NCBI GenBank assembly: GCA_947476475.1
Contig: CANJQT010000003.1
Span: 29,541-93,540, forward strand
DNA: 64,000 nt
Direction of reading: 5' to 3'
Source: Paracoccaceae bacterium
GTDB taxonomy: Bacteria; Pseudomonadota; Alphaproteobacteria; Rhodobacterales; Rhodobacteraceae
The translations under genes and the position numbers were made by a program. Shown in pieces: positions 24,501 to 35,303 of this stretch. Under the pieces are notes generated by a model, which searched no databases, was not told the origin of the DNA, and worked only from the letters and a program-made list of their open reading frames with translations. The first letter of the stretch is position 1, and every line of letters begins with the position of its first letter.

Positions 24501-26966
24501 ATGAGTGTGCCCATTCCACCCCCCATGCCGATTGACGAGGCGCTGCCCGCGCTGCTGGAGGTCATGCAGGCCCATGGCCGTGCCGTGCTGCAAGCGCCGC
24601 CGGGGGCCGGAAAGACCACGCGCGTTCCCTTGGCGATGATGATCGACGGGCTGGTGCCGGGCCGCATCCTGATGCTGGAACCCCGCCGCCTTGCCGCCCG
24701 GGCCGCCGCCGAACGGATGGCCGAGACATTGGGCGAGGCGGTCGGGCAAAGGGTGGGCTACCGGATCCGGGGCGAGGCCAAGGTTTCGGCCGCCACCCGG
24801 ATAGAAGTGGTGACAGAAGGCATCCTGACGCGGATGATCCAGTCCGACCCGGAACTGTCGGGCGTGGACGCGGTGATCTTTGACGAATTTCACGAACGGT
24901 CGCTGAATGCCGATCTGGGTCTGGCTTTGGTCTGGGAGGTGCGCGGCGCGCTGCGCCCCGACCTGATGGTGCTGGTGATGTCGGCCACACTGGATGCGGC
25001 ACCCGTGGCCGCGCTGTTGGATCACGCCCCGGTCATCACCTCGCAAGGGCGGGCCTTTCCGGTTGAAACCCGCTGGCTGGCGCGCAGCCCGGCGGCGGGT
25101 CTGCGCTATGAGGCGGCGATTGCTGGCCTCATAGCCGATGCGGTGGCGGAAACCGATGGCGGTGTGCTGGTCTTTTTGCCGGGCGAAGGGGAAATCCGCC
25201 GGGTCGAGGGGCTGCTGGCCGGTCGGCTACCGGCAGGCTGCGTGGTGCACCCGCTGTTCGGGGCGATGGAATTTGCCGCCCAGCGCGCGGCGATTGCGCC
25301 TGCGACGGCGGGGCGCAAGGTGGTGCTGGCGACTTCGATCGCCGAAACCTCGCTGACCATTCAGGATGTACGGGTGGTGGTGGATGGCGGCCGCGCGCGG
25401 CGGGCGCGGTTCGATCCGTCATCCGGCATGGCGCGGCTGGTGACGGAACGGGTGACAAGGGCCGAGGCGGAACAAAGGCGCGGCCGGGCCGGGCGGGTGG
25501 CGGAAGGCATCTGCTACCGATTCTGGACCAAGGGCGAGGAAGGGGCGCTGGCCGCCTTCCCACCGGCCGAGATCGAGGCGGCCGATCTGACGGGCCTTGC
25601 GCTGGAACTGGCGCTTTGGGGGTCTGACGGGGCCGATCTGGCCTTTCTGACCCCGCCCCCTGCCCCCGCTTTGGCCGAAGCGCGCGCCTTGTTGCAGGGG
25701 CTGGGCGCGCTGGACCCCGGTTTTCGGATCACCGCCCATGGGCGGGCGCTGGCGGCCCTGCCGCTGCATCCGCGTCTGGCGCATATGCTGGTGGTGGCGG
25801 GGCCGGATGCGGCGACGCTCGCCGCCCTGTTGGCGGAACGCGACCCGTTGCGCGGGGCGCACGCCGATCTGGCCCTGAGGCTGGCCGCGGTGCGTGACCC
25901 CAAGGCCTATGAGGCCGACCACCCGCACCGGGTGGACCGGGGCATCGTCGAACGGGTGCGGGCTGAAGCCAAGCGGCTGGCGCGGATGGTGAAGCCAGTG
26001 GCAGAGCGGTTCAGCGCGGCCGAGATGGCCGCGTTGGCCTACCCTGACCGCATCGGCCTGCGCCGCAAGGGCGATGCGCCGCGCTTTGTGCTGTCGGGCG
26101 GCAAGGGGGCGGTGGCGGACGCCGCCGACCCTGTCGGCAAGGGGCGGCTGATCGTGGCCACCGACCTGGACGGCGACCCGCGCGAAGCCAGGTTACGGCA
26201 AGCGATTGCCATCGATGAGGCAGCACTGCGCCGCCTTTACGGCGATCAGATCGGCTGGCAGGACCAGTGCGACTGGTCCCGGCGTGACGGGCGCGTGCTG
26301 GCGCGGCGGCAGGAACGGTTCGGGGCGTTGATCCTTGCGGACCGCGCCTGGCCAGAGGCCCCGTCTGACGCCATGGCGCGCGCGGCGTTGGAGGGCATCC
26401 GCCAGCTTGGCCTGCCGTGGTCGGACGCAGCCCGGCGGTTCCGGGCGCGGGTGGAACTGTGCCGCCGCGACGGGGCCGATCTGCCGGATTTCAGCGACGA
26501 AGGGCTGATGGCGCGCGCTGAAGACTGGCTTTTACCGCATCTGACGGGCAAGCGGACCGAAGGTGATCTGCGCGGGATGGACCTGACCGAGGCGCTGAAG
26601 GGGGCTTTGTCCTGGGACGATCTGCAACTGGTCAACCGCCTTGCCCCACCGGCGTTTCAAACCCCGCTGGGGCGCAGCGTGCCGATTGATTACGCAGGTG
26701 ATTACCCGTCGATTGCGCTGCGTCTGCAGGAACTGTTCGGGGTAAAGACCCACCCGACGGTGGGGCCAAAGCGCCTGCCGCTGCGCATCACGCTGCTGTC
26801 GCCGGGCCAGAAGGCGGTGCAGGTGACGCTGGACCTGCCGGGTTTTTGGGCCACGAGTTACAGTGATGTCAAGAAGGATATGCGCGGCGAATACCCGCGC
26901 CACCCTTGGCCTGAAGATCCGACCGAAGCCGAACCGACCCTGCGCGCCAAGCCGCGCGGCACCTGA
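24501..26966 (+). CDS. hrpB: ATP-dependent helicase HrpB
   Basis: An 821-residue DEAH/RHA-type helicase. Walker A is APPGAGKTTRVP (residues 32-43), the DEAH-box variant is DEFHERSLNADLGLALVWEV, motif III SATLDA, motif VI RRGRAGRVAEG. The HrpB-specific C-terminal region ends with IDYAGDYPSIALRLQELFG and the tail HPWPEDPTEAEPT. HrpB has no firmly established cellular role outside Xanthomonas/E. coli descriptions. Start and length match the family. Confidence 0.95.
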   Translation: MSVPIPPPMPIDEALPALLEVMQAHGRAVLQAPPGAGKTTRVPLAMMIDGLVPGRILMLEPRRLAARAAAERMAETLGEAVGQRVGYRIRGEAKVSAATRIEVVTEGILTRMIQSDPELSGVDAVIFDEFHERSLNADLGLALVWEVRGALRPDLMVLVMSATLDAAPVAALLDHAPVITSQGRAFPVETRWLARSPAAGLRYEAAIAGLIADAVAETDGGVLVFLPGEGEIRRVEGLLAGRLPAGCVVHPLFGAMEFAAQRAAIAPATAGRKVVLATSIAETSLTIQDVRVVVDGGRARRARFDPSSGMARLVTERVTRAEAEQRRGRAGRVAEGICYRFWTKGEEGALAAFPPAEIEAADLTGLALELALWGSDGADLAFLTPPPAPALAEARALLQGLGALDPGFRITAHGRALAALPLHPRLAHMLVVAGPDAATLAALLAERDPLRGAHADLALRLAAVRDPKAYEADHPHRVDRGIVERVRAEAKRLARMVKPVAERFSAAEMAALAYPDRIGLRRKGDAPRFVLSGGKGAVADAADPVGKGRLIVATDLDGDPREARLRQAIAIDEAALRRLYGDQIGWQDQCDWSRRDGRVLARRQERFGALILADRAWPEAPSDAMARAALEGIRQLGLPWSDAARRFRARVELCRRDGADLPDFSDEGLMARAEDWLLPHLTGKRTEGDLRGMDLTEALKGALSWDDLQLVNRLAPPAFQTPLGRSVPIDYAGDYPSIALRLQELFGVKTHPTVGPKRLPLRITLLSPGQKAVQVTLDLPGFWATSYSDVKKDMRGEYPRHPWPEDPTEAEPTLRAKPRGT

Positions 26967-26994
26967 CAAAGGCGCGCGCGGCGCAGCTTGGACC

Positions 26995-27492
26995 TTAGCC
27001 GCCGAGGAAGTCGGCCTTGCCCAATTCCACGCCATTGTGGCGCAGGACCCCGTAGGCGGTGGCAGTGTGGAAATAGAAATTGGGCAAGATCCAGTAGCGA
27101 ATGTAATCTGCCCCTTTGAACGACATGTCGTTCGGGCCGGCCTTGAAGGTGACGGTGCGGTCTTCGGCCCCCTCGAAATCCGCGGGCTTCAGGGCGGCAA
27201 GACTTGCGATCGTATTGGCGATACGGCCCTTGAGATCGGTGAAGGTCACTTCGGTGTCGGGCACGGATTCAGGTTCGCCCCCTTTCAGGCGCACAGCGCC
27301 GCGGCGGGCCTGATCGCAGGCGATCTGCACCTGACGGGTCAGGGGAAACATGTCGGGGTAAAGGCGCGCGGCCAGAAGCACGGAAGGGTCGATCTTGCGC
27401 GCCTCGCAATGGGCTTCGGCCTTGGCCAGCACATTCGACAGCGCCTTCAGCCCGTGCGAGAGGGGCGGCACGAAATCATCGTAAAGGGACAT
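26995..27492 (-). CDS. DUF1993 family protein
   Basis: The 165-residue cytosolic protein fits DUF1993, a DinB-like four-helix family: MSLYDDFVPPLSHGLKALSN at the start and FKGADYIRYWILPNFYFHTATAYGVLRHNGV at the end, including the HTATAY helix. Potential metal-binding His residues lie in the C-terminal part only. Function is unknown. It starts with AGGAG-type ribosome site and is convergent with hrpB. Confidence 0.88.
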   Translation of the reverse strand: MSLYDDFVPPLSHGLKALSNVLAKAEAHCEARKIDPSVLLAARLYPDMFPLTRQVQIACDQARRGAVRLKGGEPESVPDTEVTFTDLKGRIANTIASLAALKPADFEGAEDRTVTFKAGPNDMSFKGADYIRYWILPNFYFHTATAYGVLRHNGVELGKADFLGG

Positions 27493-27571
27493 GGCTTTCT
27501 CCTGGTTCGGTTCGGGGGCGACCCTAGGCCGGGGCGCGCCAAAGGGGAAGGCCCAGCACGCCTGCGCCGGA

Positions 27572-28120
27572 TCACAAGTGACTTGCCACCGCGTCGGTCG
27601 TCACCAGATGCGCGAAATCCGCGCCCAGAAGCGACAGGGTGACGCGCAGGACGGTCGCCGCATCAATGCGCCCGCCATCATGCGCCGGGATGTCGAAGCC
27701 GACCAGCGCATCGCCGGGAAGGACCACCTGAAAGCCCAGATCGCTGGCCATGCGGGTGGTCGAGGTGACGCAAAAGGCCGCCACCGCGCCGACCAGAACG
27801 ATCCGCCCGATCCCTTCGCGGCGCAGCCAGGCATCCAGCCCGGTGCCCGAAAAAGCCGAGGAGGTGGATTTGTGAAATATTTTTTCACCGGGCATTGGGC
27901 GGGCGCAGCCCATCACTTCGCCCCCGGGCTGGCCAAGCGCTACGGGGGTTCCGGGCTCATGGTGATGGACATGGACAATCGGCAAACCGCGCGCCCTGAA
28001 CAGCGCCAGAAGACCGGCAATACGCGCCTCGGCGTCAGGGTTGGCGCGGTCACGCCCGGCACGGGTGCGCGCGGCCATTTCCTCTTGCATGTCGATGATC
28101 AGAAGGGCGGTGCGGGTCAT
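27572..28120 (-). CDS. cysteine hydrolase (isochorismatase-like)
   Basis: The 182-residue protein (start ATG 28118-28120 behind GGAG) has the isochorismatase-like Rossmann fold. The triad is Asp10 (LLIIDMQ), a Lys (K84 in FHKSTSSAF), and Cys117 (AVAAFCVTSTTR), as in nicotinamidase/ureidoacrylate hydrolase relatives. The natural substrate is not predictable. An upstream in-frame extension to 28144 lies within the intergenic repeat and is not used. It follows argF on the same strand. Confidence 0.85.
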   Translation of the reverse strand: MTRTALLIIDMQEEMAARTRAGRDRANPDAEARIAGLLALFRARGLPIVHVHHHEPGTPVALGQPGGEVMGCARPMPGEKIFHKSTSSAFSGTGLDAWLRREGIGRIVLVGAVAAFCVTSTTRMASDLGFQVVLPGDALVGFDIPAHDGGRIDAATVLRVTLSLLGADFAHLVTTDAVASHL

Positions 28121-28141
28121 GGCAATCTCCGGGGTTTTGCA

Positions 28142-28198
28142 CATTCACCTGGTCCAAATACTCCCGGGGGAGCGCGAGGGGGCAGGCAGCCCCCTCGC
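28142..28198 (-). repeat. intergenic hairpin plus ATATTT-type repeat, copy 2
   Basis: On the minus strand a 10-base hairpin GCGAGGGGGC/GCCCCCTCGC (28198-28174) is followed by GCTCCCCCGGGAG, TATTTGGACCAGGTGAATG. The tail diverges more than the others (GTATTTGGACC). It sits between argF and the cysteine hydrolase gene, ending just upstream of the hydrolase ribosome site. The hairpin could also end argF transcription. Confidence 0.7.
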
Positions 28199-28217
28199 TT
28201 GCAACGCAAAGGGCGGC

Positions 28218-29144
28218 TCAGACCCCGAGGCAGTAGCGCAGGATCGCCTTTTGCGCGTGCAGGCGGTTTTCGCTTTCGTCGAAGATCACCGATTGCGGGC
28301 CGTCCATCACCGTGTTGGTGGCCTCTTCGTTGCGGTGGGCGGGCAGGCAGTGCATGAAGAGCGCGTCAGGCTTGCCCTCGGCCATCATCGCATCATTGAC
28401 CTGATAGGGGCGCAGCTGGTTGTGGCGGCGTTCGCGCGCACTTTCGGGGTCGTGCATCGACACCCAGGTGTCGGTGACGATGGCGTCGGCCCCGCGCGCG
28501 GCGGCCAGCGGGTCGCGGGTGATTTCCACCTTGCGGCCTTTGGCACGGGCGAATTCGACGGCCTTGGGGTTGGGGTCAAGGGTTTCGGGGCCGGTGAAGG
28601 TGAGGTCAAAGCCGAACTGGCCGGCCGCATGCAGCCAGCTCGTGCACACATTGTTGCCGTCGCCGGACCAGACGAACTTGCGCCCGCCGATCGCACCGCG
28701 GTGTTCTTCATAGGTCACGATGTCGGCCATGATCTGGCAGGGATGCGAGGCATCGGTCAGGCCGTTGATCACCGGAACGGTGGCATGTTCGGCCATTTCA
28801 AGCAGCGTCGCTTCTTCAAAGGTGCGCAGCATGATCAGATCGACATAGCGTGAGAGCACCCGCGCAGTATCGGCGATCGATTCGCCATGGCCAAGCTGCA
28901 TGTCCTTGCCCGACAGCACCATCACCTCGCCGCCCATCTGGCGGGCGCCCACGTCAAAGCTGATGCGGGTGCGGGTCGAGGGTTTTTCGAAGATCAGCGC
29001 GATCATGCGGCCTGCCAGCGGCTGGGTGGCGTCGGGCATGCCCTTGGGCAGGCCGTGGCGGGCGTCCTTCATGGCGCGGGCCTGGTCGATCATGGCGCGC
29101 AAGTCGGCTTGGGTGGTGGTGTGGATGTCGAGGAAATGGTTCAT
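28218..29144 (-). CDS. argF: ornithine carbamoyltransferase
   Basis: ArgF makes citrulline from ornithine and carbamoyl phosphate. The 308-residue chain has the carbamoyl-phosphate site STRTR (56-60), the HPCQ motif in [10 protein letters not shown], the SMH-type ornithine loop (WVSMHDPES), and the catalytic [11 protein letters not shown] near 265. It lies downstream of argD on the same strand, 102 bases away, with a repeat between. carB, which supplies carbamoyl phosphate, is in this window. Confidence 0.97.
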   Translation of the reverse strand: MNHFLDIHTTTQADLRAMIDQARAMKDARHGLPKGMPDATQPLAGRMIALIFEKPSTRTRISFDVGARQMGGEVMVLSGKDMQLGHGESIADTARVLSRYVDLIMLRTFEEATLLEMAEHATVPVINGLTDASHPCQIMADIVTYEEHRGAIGGRKFVWSGDGNNVCTSWLHAAGQFGFDLTFTGPETLDPNPKAVEFARAKGRKVEITRDPLAAARGADAIVTDTWVSMHDPESARERRHNQLRPYQVNDAMMAEGKPDALFMHCLPAHRNEEATNTVMDGPQSVIFDESENRLHAQKAILRYCLGV

Positions 29145-29169
29145 CGCGGGGTTCCTTGCCCGGAGAGGT

Positions 29170-29222
29170 GGGGGGCTGTCTGCCCCCCGTGCCCCCCCGA
29201 GGATATTTAGGGACAGAAAATG
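29170..29222 (+). repeat. intergenic hairpin plus GGATATTT-GACAGAAAATG repeat, copy 3
   Basis: GGGGGGC/GCCCCCC hairpin (29170-29176, 29182-29188), then GTGCCCCCCCGAGGATATTT and AGGGACAGAAAATG. It lies between argD and argF but is oriented against their transcription. Confidence 0.8.
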
Positions 29223-29246
29223 AGGGGCTGCGCGGGATGCGCCATG

Positions 29247-30422
29247 TCAGAGCGCCTGTTCGACAGCAGAGGCGGCGCGGTCCAGGCGGGTGACCGCCTC
29301 GGTCAGATCGGTGTCACTGATGGTCAGGGGTGGCAGGAGGCGCAGGGTATTGTCTGCGGCGGGGACGGTGAGGATATGTTCTTCGTAGCCCGCCCTAACC
29401 ACATCGGCGGGGGCCACCTTGCATTTGAGGCCGAGGATCAGCCCCTGACCCCGCACGCTTTCGAAAACCCGCGGATGGGCCGCGACCAGCCCTTCGAGGC
29501 TTTGGCGGAAGAGTGCCGCCTTGCGGTTCACTTCCGCCAGAAAGGCGGGGTCGGTGATAATTTCGGTGACGCGCGCGCCGACGGCGCAGGCCAGCGGGTT
29601 GCCGCCGTAGGTCGATCCGTGGGTGCCCGCGACCATTCCGGAGGCGGCGCGTTCGGTGGCCAGCACCGCGCCGAGCGGGAAGCCACCGCCGATGCCTTTG
29701 GCGACCATCATAATGTCGGGGGTGATGCCCGCCCATTCATGGGCGAAGAGGCGGCCGGTGCGACCCATGCCGCACTGCACCTCGTCGAGGATCAAAAGCG
29801 CGCCAGTCTCATTGCAGAGCTGGCGGATCAGCTTCAGGTCGGCGTCGGGCAGCGGACGGATGCCGCCTTCGCCTTGGATCGGCTCGAGCATCACCGCACA
29901 GGTTTGCGGTCCGATGGCCGCCTTCAGCGCTGCCATGTCGCCCCAGGGCAGTTGCCGGAAACCCGGCATCAGGGGGCCAAAGCCCTTGACCATCTTGTCG
30001 GCGCCGGAGGCGGCGATCGCCGCGGTCGAGCGGCCATGGAAGGCGCCCTCGAAGGTCAGGATCTCGGGCCGGTCTTCACCCTTTTCGTACCAGTATTTGC
30101 GGGCCATCTTGATCGCAAGTTCGGCAGCCTCGGTGCCTGAATTGGTGAAGAAGACGGTATCTGCAAAGGTATGGGCGCACAGAAGATCCGCCAGGCGTTG
30201 CTGTTCGGGGATCTGGTAAAGGTTCGAGACATGCCAGACCTTGCCCGCCTGTTTGGTCAGGGCGGCGATCAGGTCGGGGTTAGCGTGGCCCAGCGCATTG
30301 ACCGCGATCCCCGCACCTAGATCGAGATATCGCCCCCCGTCTGTCGCGATCAGCCAAGAGCCTTCGCCCCGTTCAAAGGACAGGGGCGCACGGTTGTAGG
30401 TGGGCAGAACGGTCGGGATCAT
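29247..30422 (-). CDS. argD: acetylornithine aminotransferase
   Basis: ArgD is a PLP-dependent class III aminotransferase of arginine (and often lysine) synthesis. The 391-residue protein from ATG 30420-30422 (GGAGG upstream) starts [21 protein letters not shown]. It has [17 protein letters not shown], the cofactor Asp in [13 protein letters not shown], and the Schiff-base Lys in [17 protein letters not shown] near 246. A twelve-residue in-frame extension upstream is rejected. It heads the argD-argF unit. Confidence 0.96.
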   Translation of the reverse strand: MIPTVLPTYNRAPLSFERGEGSWLIATDGGRYLDLGAGIAVNALGHANPDLIAALTKQAGKVWHVSNLYQIPEQQRLADLLCAHTFADTVFFTNSGTEAAELAIKMARKYWYEKGEDRPEILTFEGAFHGRSTAAIAASGADKMVKGFGPLMPGFRQLPWGDMAALKAAIGPQTCAVMLEPIQGEGGIRPLPDADLKLIRQLCNETGALLILDEVQCGMGRTGRLFAHEWAGITPDIMMVAKGIGGGFPLGAVLATERAASGMVAGTHGSTYGGNPLACAVGARVTEIITDPAFLAEVNRKAALFRQSLEGLVAAHPRVFESVRGQGLILGLKCKVAPADVVRAGYEEHILTVPAADNTLRLLPPLTISDTDLTEAVTRLDRAASAVEQAL

Positions 30423-30661
30423 CGGGAACCTCCGGGGGAAGAAGCCAATCCGTGCCAAAGGCAGGGGGGCGTGTCAACGAGGGATGGGATGGGTCGGGAC
30501 AAGGTGGCGGACAGCCACGGCTGATCAGTCGCGTCAGGCGCGACGACGTCGGATGGCAGGAAGGGTGCGGGTCCGGGTGATCATGGGGACCGCATAGCGG
30601 CAAAAACCGGGTGTGTAAATCTGCATTTGCGGTGGCGGGTCTGGCCGCCTAGGGTCGGCGC

Positions 30662-31300
30662 ATGGCCCTGACCCTGATCGGATATCGCTTCAGCATTTAT
30701 ACCCGCATCGTACGTCTGGTGCTGGCTGAGAAGCGGCTGCGCGCGACGCTGGTCGAGGTGGACCCTTTTCGCCCGCCCCTGCCCGCCGACTTTCTGGCGC
30801 TGAATCCGTTCGGGCGGGTGCCGGTGCTGCAGCACGGGCCGTTCACCGTCTTTGAGACCGCGGTGATCTGCCGATATCTGGATGAGGCGCTGCCGGGGCC
30901 GGTCTTGCAGCCCGAAGATGCGCGCGACCGGGCGCGAATGGCGCAGGTGGTGGCGATTGCCGATGCGGATGGCTACCGGCCGATGGTCCGTCAGGTCTTT
31001 GCGCATCGGGTGTTTCGGCCTGCCGAAGGCCAGGTGCCTGATCAGGCCACGATCGCGCAGGGGCTGGCGGCGGCCGGGCAGGTGCTGGGCGTTCTGGACG
31101 GGATCGCGCAGGAAGGACGGGTGCTGGGGCCGGATCGGATCACGCTGGCCGATCTGCATCTGGCGCCGATGTTCGCGGCCTTTGTGCAGGCACCCGAGGG
31201 GGCGGATCTGCTGGCGGATCATGTGGGCCTTTCAGAGTGGTGGGGGCGGATCAGGGGCCGTGCCAGCCTGCGCGACACCGATCTGGGCCTGCCCGGCTGA
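30662..31300 (+). CDS. glutathione S-transferase family protein
   Basis: A 212-residue GST-fold protein. Its thioredoxin half has LTLIGYRFSIYTRIVRLVLAE, GRVPVLQHGPFTVFETAVI (cis-Pro and the ExS-like glutathione contact ET), and its helical half ends with ITLADLHLAPMFAAFVQAP. The position of the usual catalytic residue is YRFSIY, so Tyr or Ser could serve. Substrate is unknown. It is divergent from argD. Confidence 0.85.
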   Translation: MALTLIGYRFSIYTRIVRLVLAEKRLRATLVEVDPFRPPLPADFLALNPFGRVPVLQHGPFTVFETAVICRYLDEALPGPVLQPEDARDRARMAQVVAIADADGYRPMVRQVFAHRVFRPAEGQVPDQATIAQGLAAAGQVLGVLDGIAQEGRVLGPDRITLADLHLAPMFAAFVQAPEGADLLADHVGLSEWWGRIRGRASLRDTDLGLPG

Positions 31301-31465
31301 GAGTCGGCCTACGGGAAAGCACGGATGGTGGTGCGCGAAGGCTTGCCTTGGGCGCGCGCGGCTTGTATCTCGGCGCGTCCCGGTTAGAATGGGGCGAACC
31401 GCAGTTAGGCGGGTTGGGGGTGCGGCTTGCGCCCCGGCCCTGCCACAAAAACCCGAGGGTCTTTC

Positions 31466-32074
31466 ATGTCCTGGACCGACGAACGCGTCGAGCTTTTGAA
31501 GAAGATGTGGTCCGAGGGCCAGTCTGCCAGCCAGATCGCCAAGGAGCTTGGCGCCGTTACCCGCAATGCGGTGATCGGCAAGGTCCATCGTTTGGGCCTG
31601 TCCAACCGTGTGGGCGCGCCGACTGATGGCAAGGCCAAGGGCGACGAGGTCGAGGTGGAAGCGCCGCATGTGGAACCGGCACAGCGGCCTGCAGCCGCCG
31701 CGCCTGCCGCAGCAACCCCGCGCCCGGAACCGCGACCGGCCGCCGCCGCGCCACGCCCAGAGGTTGCCCCGGTGCAAAGCGCCTCGCCAATGCGCAAGGC
31801 GATCATTCCGGCGGGCCAGCCCCTGCCGCCGCAACCTTCGGTCGGAGAGATCAGCCCCGAGGCTTTGGCTTCGGTCCGCGAGGTCGAGAAGAAGGCGCGC
31901 AAGATCCCGCTGATGGACCTGACCGAACGCACCTGCAAATGGCCGATTGGTGACCCCGCCACCCCGGATTTCTGGTTCTGCGGCCTGCCAAGCCAGCCCG
32001 GCAAACCCTATTGCGAGGCCCATGTCGGCGTCGCCTTCCAGCCGATGAGCGCCCGGCGCGACCGTCGGCGGTAG
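31466..32074 (+). CDS. gcrA: GcrA cell cycle regulator
   Basis: GcrA binds sigma-70 and DNA and, in Caulobacter, drives cell-cycle genes at methylated GANTC sites. The 202-residue protein begins [29 protein letters not shown] with the [19 protein letters not shown]. It has an Ala/Pro-rich linker (~60-110) and ends with the conserved Cys/His-containing region [12 protein letters not shown]...[18 protein letters not shown]. The ATG at 31466 is the family start; an upstream in-frame extension to 31427 is rejected. It is monocistronic or leads into the ABC genes 53 bases later. Confidence 0.93.
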   Translation: MSWTDERVELLKKMWSEGQSASQIAKELGAVTRNAVIGKVHRLGLSNRVGAPTDGKAKGDEVEVEAPHVEPAQRPAAAAPAAATPRPEPRPAAAAPRPEVAPVQSASPMRKAIIPAGQPLPPQPSVGEISPEALASVREVEKKARKIPLMDLTERTCKWPIGDPATPDFWFCGLPSQPGKPYCEAHVGVAFQPMSARRDRRR

Positions 32075-32127
32075 GACCGGGCGGCAGGGCCGGGATTGCC
32101 CCGACCCCGCCCGACACAGGAGCTTTC

Positions 32128-33054
32128 ATGACATTGATCATCGAGATCGGCGATCTGTCCAAGACCTATGGGAGTGGCACGGCGGCCTTGTCGGACGTCA
32201 CGCTGGATATCCGTGAGGGCGAGATCCTTGCCCTGCTGGGCCCGAACGGCGCGGGAAAGACCACGCTGATTTCGATTGTCTGCGGGCTGGTCACGCCCTC
32301 GACGGGCCGCGTGCTGGTCGGTGGGCATGACATTCAGCGCGACTATCGGGCGGCGCGGGCTTTGATCGGGTTGGTGCCGCAGGAAATTGCGCTCGAATCC
32401 TTCGAGACGGTGATGAACACGGTGCGCTTTACCCGTGGGCTTTACGGCAAGGGGCGCGATGACGCCTATCTGGAAAGCCTGCTGAAATCGCTGACCCTGT
32501 GGGACAAGCGCGATGCGAAGCTGATGGAACTGTCGGGCGGCATGAAGCGGCGGGTGATGATCGCCAAGGCGCTGTCGCACCAGCCGAAGATCCTGTTTCT
32601 GGACGAGCCGACCGCCGGGGTTGACGTGAACCTGCGGCGCGAGATGTGGGAAGTGGTGCGGGATCTACGCGATCAGGGCGTGACCGTCATCCTGACAACC
32701 CATTACATCGCCGAGGCCGAAGAGATGGCCGACCGCATCGGGGTCATCGACAAGGGTCGGCTGTTGCTGGTCAAGGACAAGACAGCATTGATGCACGAAT
32801 TCGGGCAAAAGCGCCTGACAATCGAATTGACCGAGCCGGTAAGCAGTCTGCCGGTCACGCTGCAGGACCACGGGCTGACCCTTGCCGATGATGGGCTGCA
32901 TCTGTCCTATCACTATGACACCCGCGCCGACCGGACCGGCATTGCGCGGCTGCTGGCTGATGTGGCGACGGCGGGGCTTTCGGTGCGCGACCTTGCAACC
33001 GAGCAATCCTCGCTGGAGGAGGTGTTTCTGGGCCTGCTGAGGGAAAAGCCATGA
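32128..33054 (+). CDS. ABC-2 type exporter, ATP-binding subunit
   Basis: The 308-residue ATPase has Walker [10 protein letters not shown] (~39-47), Q-loop VPQEIAL, signature LSGGMKRR, Walker [11 protein letters not shown] and a switch His in [16 protein letters not shown]. The last ~70 residues form the extra domain found in multidrug/daunorubicin-type exporters. The ATG at 32128 follows AGGAG by five bases. It overlaps the permease gene by four bases, so the two subunits are translationally coupled. The cargo is unknown. Confidence 0.92.
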   Translation: MTLIIEIGDLSKTYGSGTAALSDVTLDIREGEILALLGPNGAGKTTLISIVCGLVTPSTGRVLVGGHDIQRDYRAARALIGLVPQEIALESFETVMNTVRFTRGLYGKGRDDAYLESLLKSLTLWDKRDAKLMELSGGMKRRVMIAKALSHQPKILFLDEPTAGVDVNLRREMWEVVRDLRDQGVTVILTTHYIAEAEEMADRIGVIDKGRLLLVKDKTALMHEFGQKRLTIELTEPVSSLPVTLQDHGLTLADDGLHLSYHYDTRADRTGIARLLADVATAGLSVRDLATEQSSLEEVFLGLLREKP

Positions 33055-33824
33055 ACCGGGCGCTGAACTGGCGCGGGGTGCGCACCATCTATTCGCATGA
33101 AATGGCACGCTTCTGGCGGACCTTGTGGGAATCTCTCGCCTCGCCTGCGCTGTCCACGGTGCTTTACTTCGTAGTCTTTGGTGCTGCGATCGGCAGCCGG
33201 ATCGACGCGGTGGAGGGGGTCAGCTACGGGGCCTTCATCGTGCCGGGGCTGATCATGCTGACCGTTTTGCAGCAGTCGATCTCGAACGCCTCGTTCGGGA
33301 TCTTCTTTCCGAAGTTCATTGGCACAATCTACGAGATGCTGGCGGCGCCCCTGTCTTTCGTCGAGATTGTCATCGGCTATGTGGGGGCGGCGGCGATGAA
33401 ATCGATGATCATCGCGGGGGTGATCCTGATCACATCGTGGTTCTTTGTCGATATCCGCATCCAGCATCCTTTCTGGATGCTGGCCTTCCTGACCCTGACC
33501 GCGGTCAGTTTTTCGCTGTTCGGGTTCCTGATGGGGATCTGGGCAAAGGACTGGCAGCAGTTGCAGATCATCCCGATGATGGTGATCACGCCTTTGGTGT
33601 TTCTGGGCGGGGCTTTCTATACGGCCGACATGCTGCCGCCGTTCTGGCAGGGTGTCGCGAAGCTGAATCCGGTGCTTTACCTTGTTTCGGGCTTCCGCTG
33701 GTCATTCTTCGGGATCGCCGATGTGCCGGTCGGCCTGTCGCTGGTGGCGGTGGTTCTGTTTTTGAGCCTGTGCATGGGAATGGTCTGGTTCATCTTCCGC
33801 ACCGGCTGGCGGATCCGCAACTGA
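33051..33824 (+). CDS. ABC-2 type exporter, permease subunit
   Basis: The 257-residue membrane protein has six hydrophobic segments ([114 protein letters not shown]), as in ABC-2/DrrB-type permeases. Its ATG overlaps the ATPase stop. Start context (GGGAAAAGCC then ATG) is fair. A repeat hairpin follows the stop by one base. Confidence 0.9.
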   Translation: MNRALNWRGVRTIYSHEMARFWRTLWESLASPALSTVLYFVVFGAAIGSRIDAVEGVSYGAFIVPGLIMLTVLQQSISNASFGIFFPKFIGTIYEMLAAPLSFVEIVIGYVGAAAMKSMIIAGVILITSWFFVDIRIQHPFWMLAFLTLTAVSFSLFGFLMGIWAKDWQQLQIIPMMVITPLVFLGGAFYTADMLPPFWQGVAKLNPVLYLVSGFRWSFFGIADVPVGLSLVAVVLFLSLCMGMVWFIFRTGWRIRN

Positions 33825-33825
33825 C

Positions 33826-33871
33826 GCGGGGCGCTGCCCCGCACCCCGGGATATTTGGGAAAAGAAGAAGG
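33826..33871 (+). repeat. intergenic hairpin plus GGATATTT repeat, copy 4
   Basis: GCGGGGC/GCCCCGC hairpin (33826-33832, 33836-33842) then ACCCCGGGATATTTGGGA and AAAGAAGAAGG. The tail after GGATATTTGGGA differs from the GACAGAAAATG form. It starts one base after the permease stop and precedes rimO; the hairpin may double as the permease 3' end. Confidence 0.72.
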
Positions 33872-33917
33872 AACGGGTGCTTTTCGCTGGCGCGTGCTTG
33901 CGCTATATGCGCGTTCC

Positions 33918-35303
33918 ATGTCCCAGAACCCACCCAACCTCCGCCCCGACCTTGCGCCCCGCCCTGTCTGTGACGCCGAGCGGCGCGAAGGTCAGCCAAC
34001 GATCGGCATGGTCAGCCTTGGCTGCCCCAAGGCTTTGGTCGATTCAGAACGCATCCTGACGCGCCTTCGGGCCGAGGGTTATCAGATCAGCCCCGACTAC
34101 CGCGGGGCCGAGGCGGTGATCGTCAACACCTGCGGGTTTCTGGATTCGGCAAAGGCTGAAAGTCTTGAAGCGATCGGCGAGGCATTGGCCGAGAACGGTC
34201 GGGTGATCGTGACCGGCTGTCTGGGCGCAGAGCCGGACTATATCACCGGGGTTCATCCATCGGTGCTGGCCGTCACCGGGCCGCACCAATACGAGGCGGT
34301 TCTGGATGCGGTACACAAGGCGGTGCCGCCCAGCCCCGATCCGTTCATCGACCTGTTGCCCGCGACGGGCGTTACGCTTACCCCGCGCCATTACAGCTAT
34401 CTGAAGATTTCCGAAGGCTGCAATCACAAGTGCAAGTTCTGCATCATCCCCGACATGCGCGGCCGTCTGATAAGCCGCCCGGCGCATGCGGTGATGCGCG
34501 AGGCGGAAAAGCTGGTCGAGGCGGGGGTGCGCGAGCTTCTGGTGATTTCGCAGGATACCTCGGCTTACGGCGTTGATATCAGGCATGCTATCAACGCCGG
34601 GCGTGACGGGCGCGAACACCGCGCCCACATCACCGATCTGGCGCGCGATCTTGGGTCGCTTGGCGCCTGGGTGCGGCTGCATTACGTCTATCCCTATCCG
34701 CATGTGCGCGATCTGGTGCCCCTGATGGCGGAAGGGCTGGTGCTGCCCTATCTGGATATTCCCTTCCAGCACGCGCATCCCGATGTGCTGAAACGCATGG
34801 CGCGGCCAGCGGCGGCGGCCAAGACCCTGGACGAGATTGCGGCATGGCGGCGCGACTGCCCGGAAATCACCCTTCGGTCGACCTTCATCGTCGGATATCC
34901 CGGCGAGACGGAAGCCGAATTCCAGACGCTGCTGGACTGGATGGATGAGGCGCAACTGGATCGGGTGGGCTGTTTTCAGTATGAAAACGTCGCGGGGGCG
35001 CGGTCGAACGACCTGCCCGGTCATGTGGCGCCCGAGGTCAAGCAGGACCGCTGGGACCGGTTCATGCAAAAGGCGAAGGCGATTTCCGAAGCGAAGCTGG
35101 CGGCAAAGGTCGGGCAGGTGATGCAGGTAATCGTAGACGAGGTGGACGGCGAAGGCGCCACCTGCCGGACCAAGGCCGATGCGCCGGAAATCGACGGGAA
35201 CCTGTTCATCGACGAGGGCTTCGAAGGGCTGAAGCCCGGCGATCTGGTCACGGTCGAGGTCGAAGAGGCGGGCGAGTATGACCTGTGGGGGCGGCTGGCC
35301 TGA
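33918..35303 (+). CDS. rimO: ribosomal protein S12 methylthiotransferase
   Basis: RimO is a radical-SAM enzyme that methylthiolates Asp88 of ribosomal protein S12. The 461-residue protein has the N-terminal UPF0004 cluster domain ([37 protein letters not shown], providing three Cys), the radical-SAM motif CNHKCKFC (C168, C172, C175) and a C-terminal TRAM domain. The ATG at 33918 is chosen over the open frame's earlier start in the repeat. RimO rather than MiaB is indicated by [15 protein letters not shown]. It abuts the next gene with no gap. Confidence 0.95.
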   Translation: MSQNPPNLRPDLAPRPVCDAERREGQPTIGMVSLGCPKALVDSERILTRLRAEGYQISPDYRGAEAVIVNTCGFLDSAKAESLEAIGEALAENGRVIVTGCLGAEPDYITGVHPSVLAVTGPHQYEAVLDAVHKAVPPSPDPFIDLLPATGVTLTPRHYSYLKISEGCNHKCKFCIIPDMRGRLISRPAHAVMREAEKLVEAGVRELLVISQDTSAYGVDIRHAINAGRDGREHRAHITDLARDLGSLGAWVRLHYVYPYPHVRDLVPLMAEGLVLPYLDIPFQHAHPDVLKRMARPAAAAKTLDEIAAWRRDCPEITLRSTFIVGYPGETEAEFQTLLDWMDEAQLDRVGCFQYENVAGARSNDLPGHVAPEVKQDRWDRFMQKAKAISEAKLAAKVGQVMQVIVDEVDGEGATCRTKADAPEIDGNLFIDEGFEGLKPGDLVTVEVEEAGEYDLWGRLA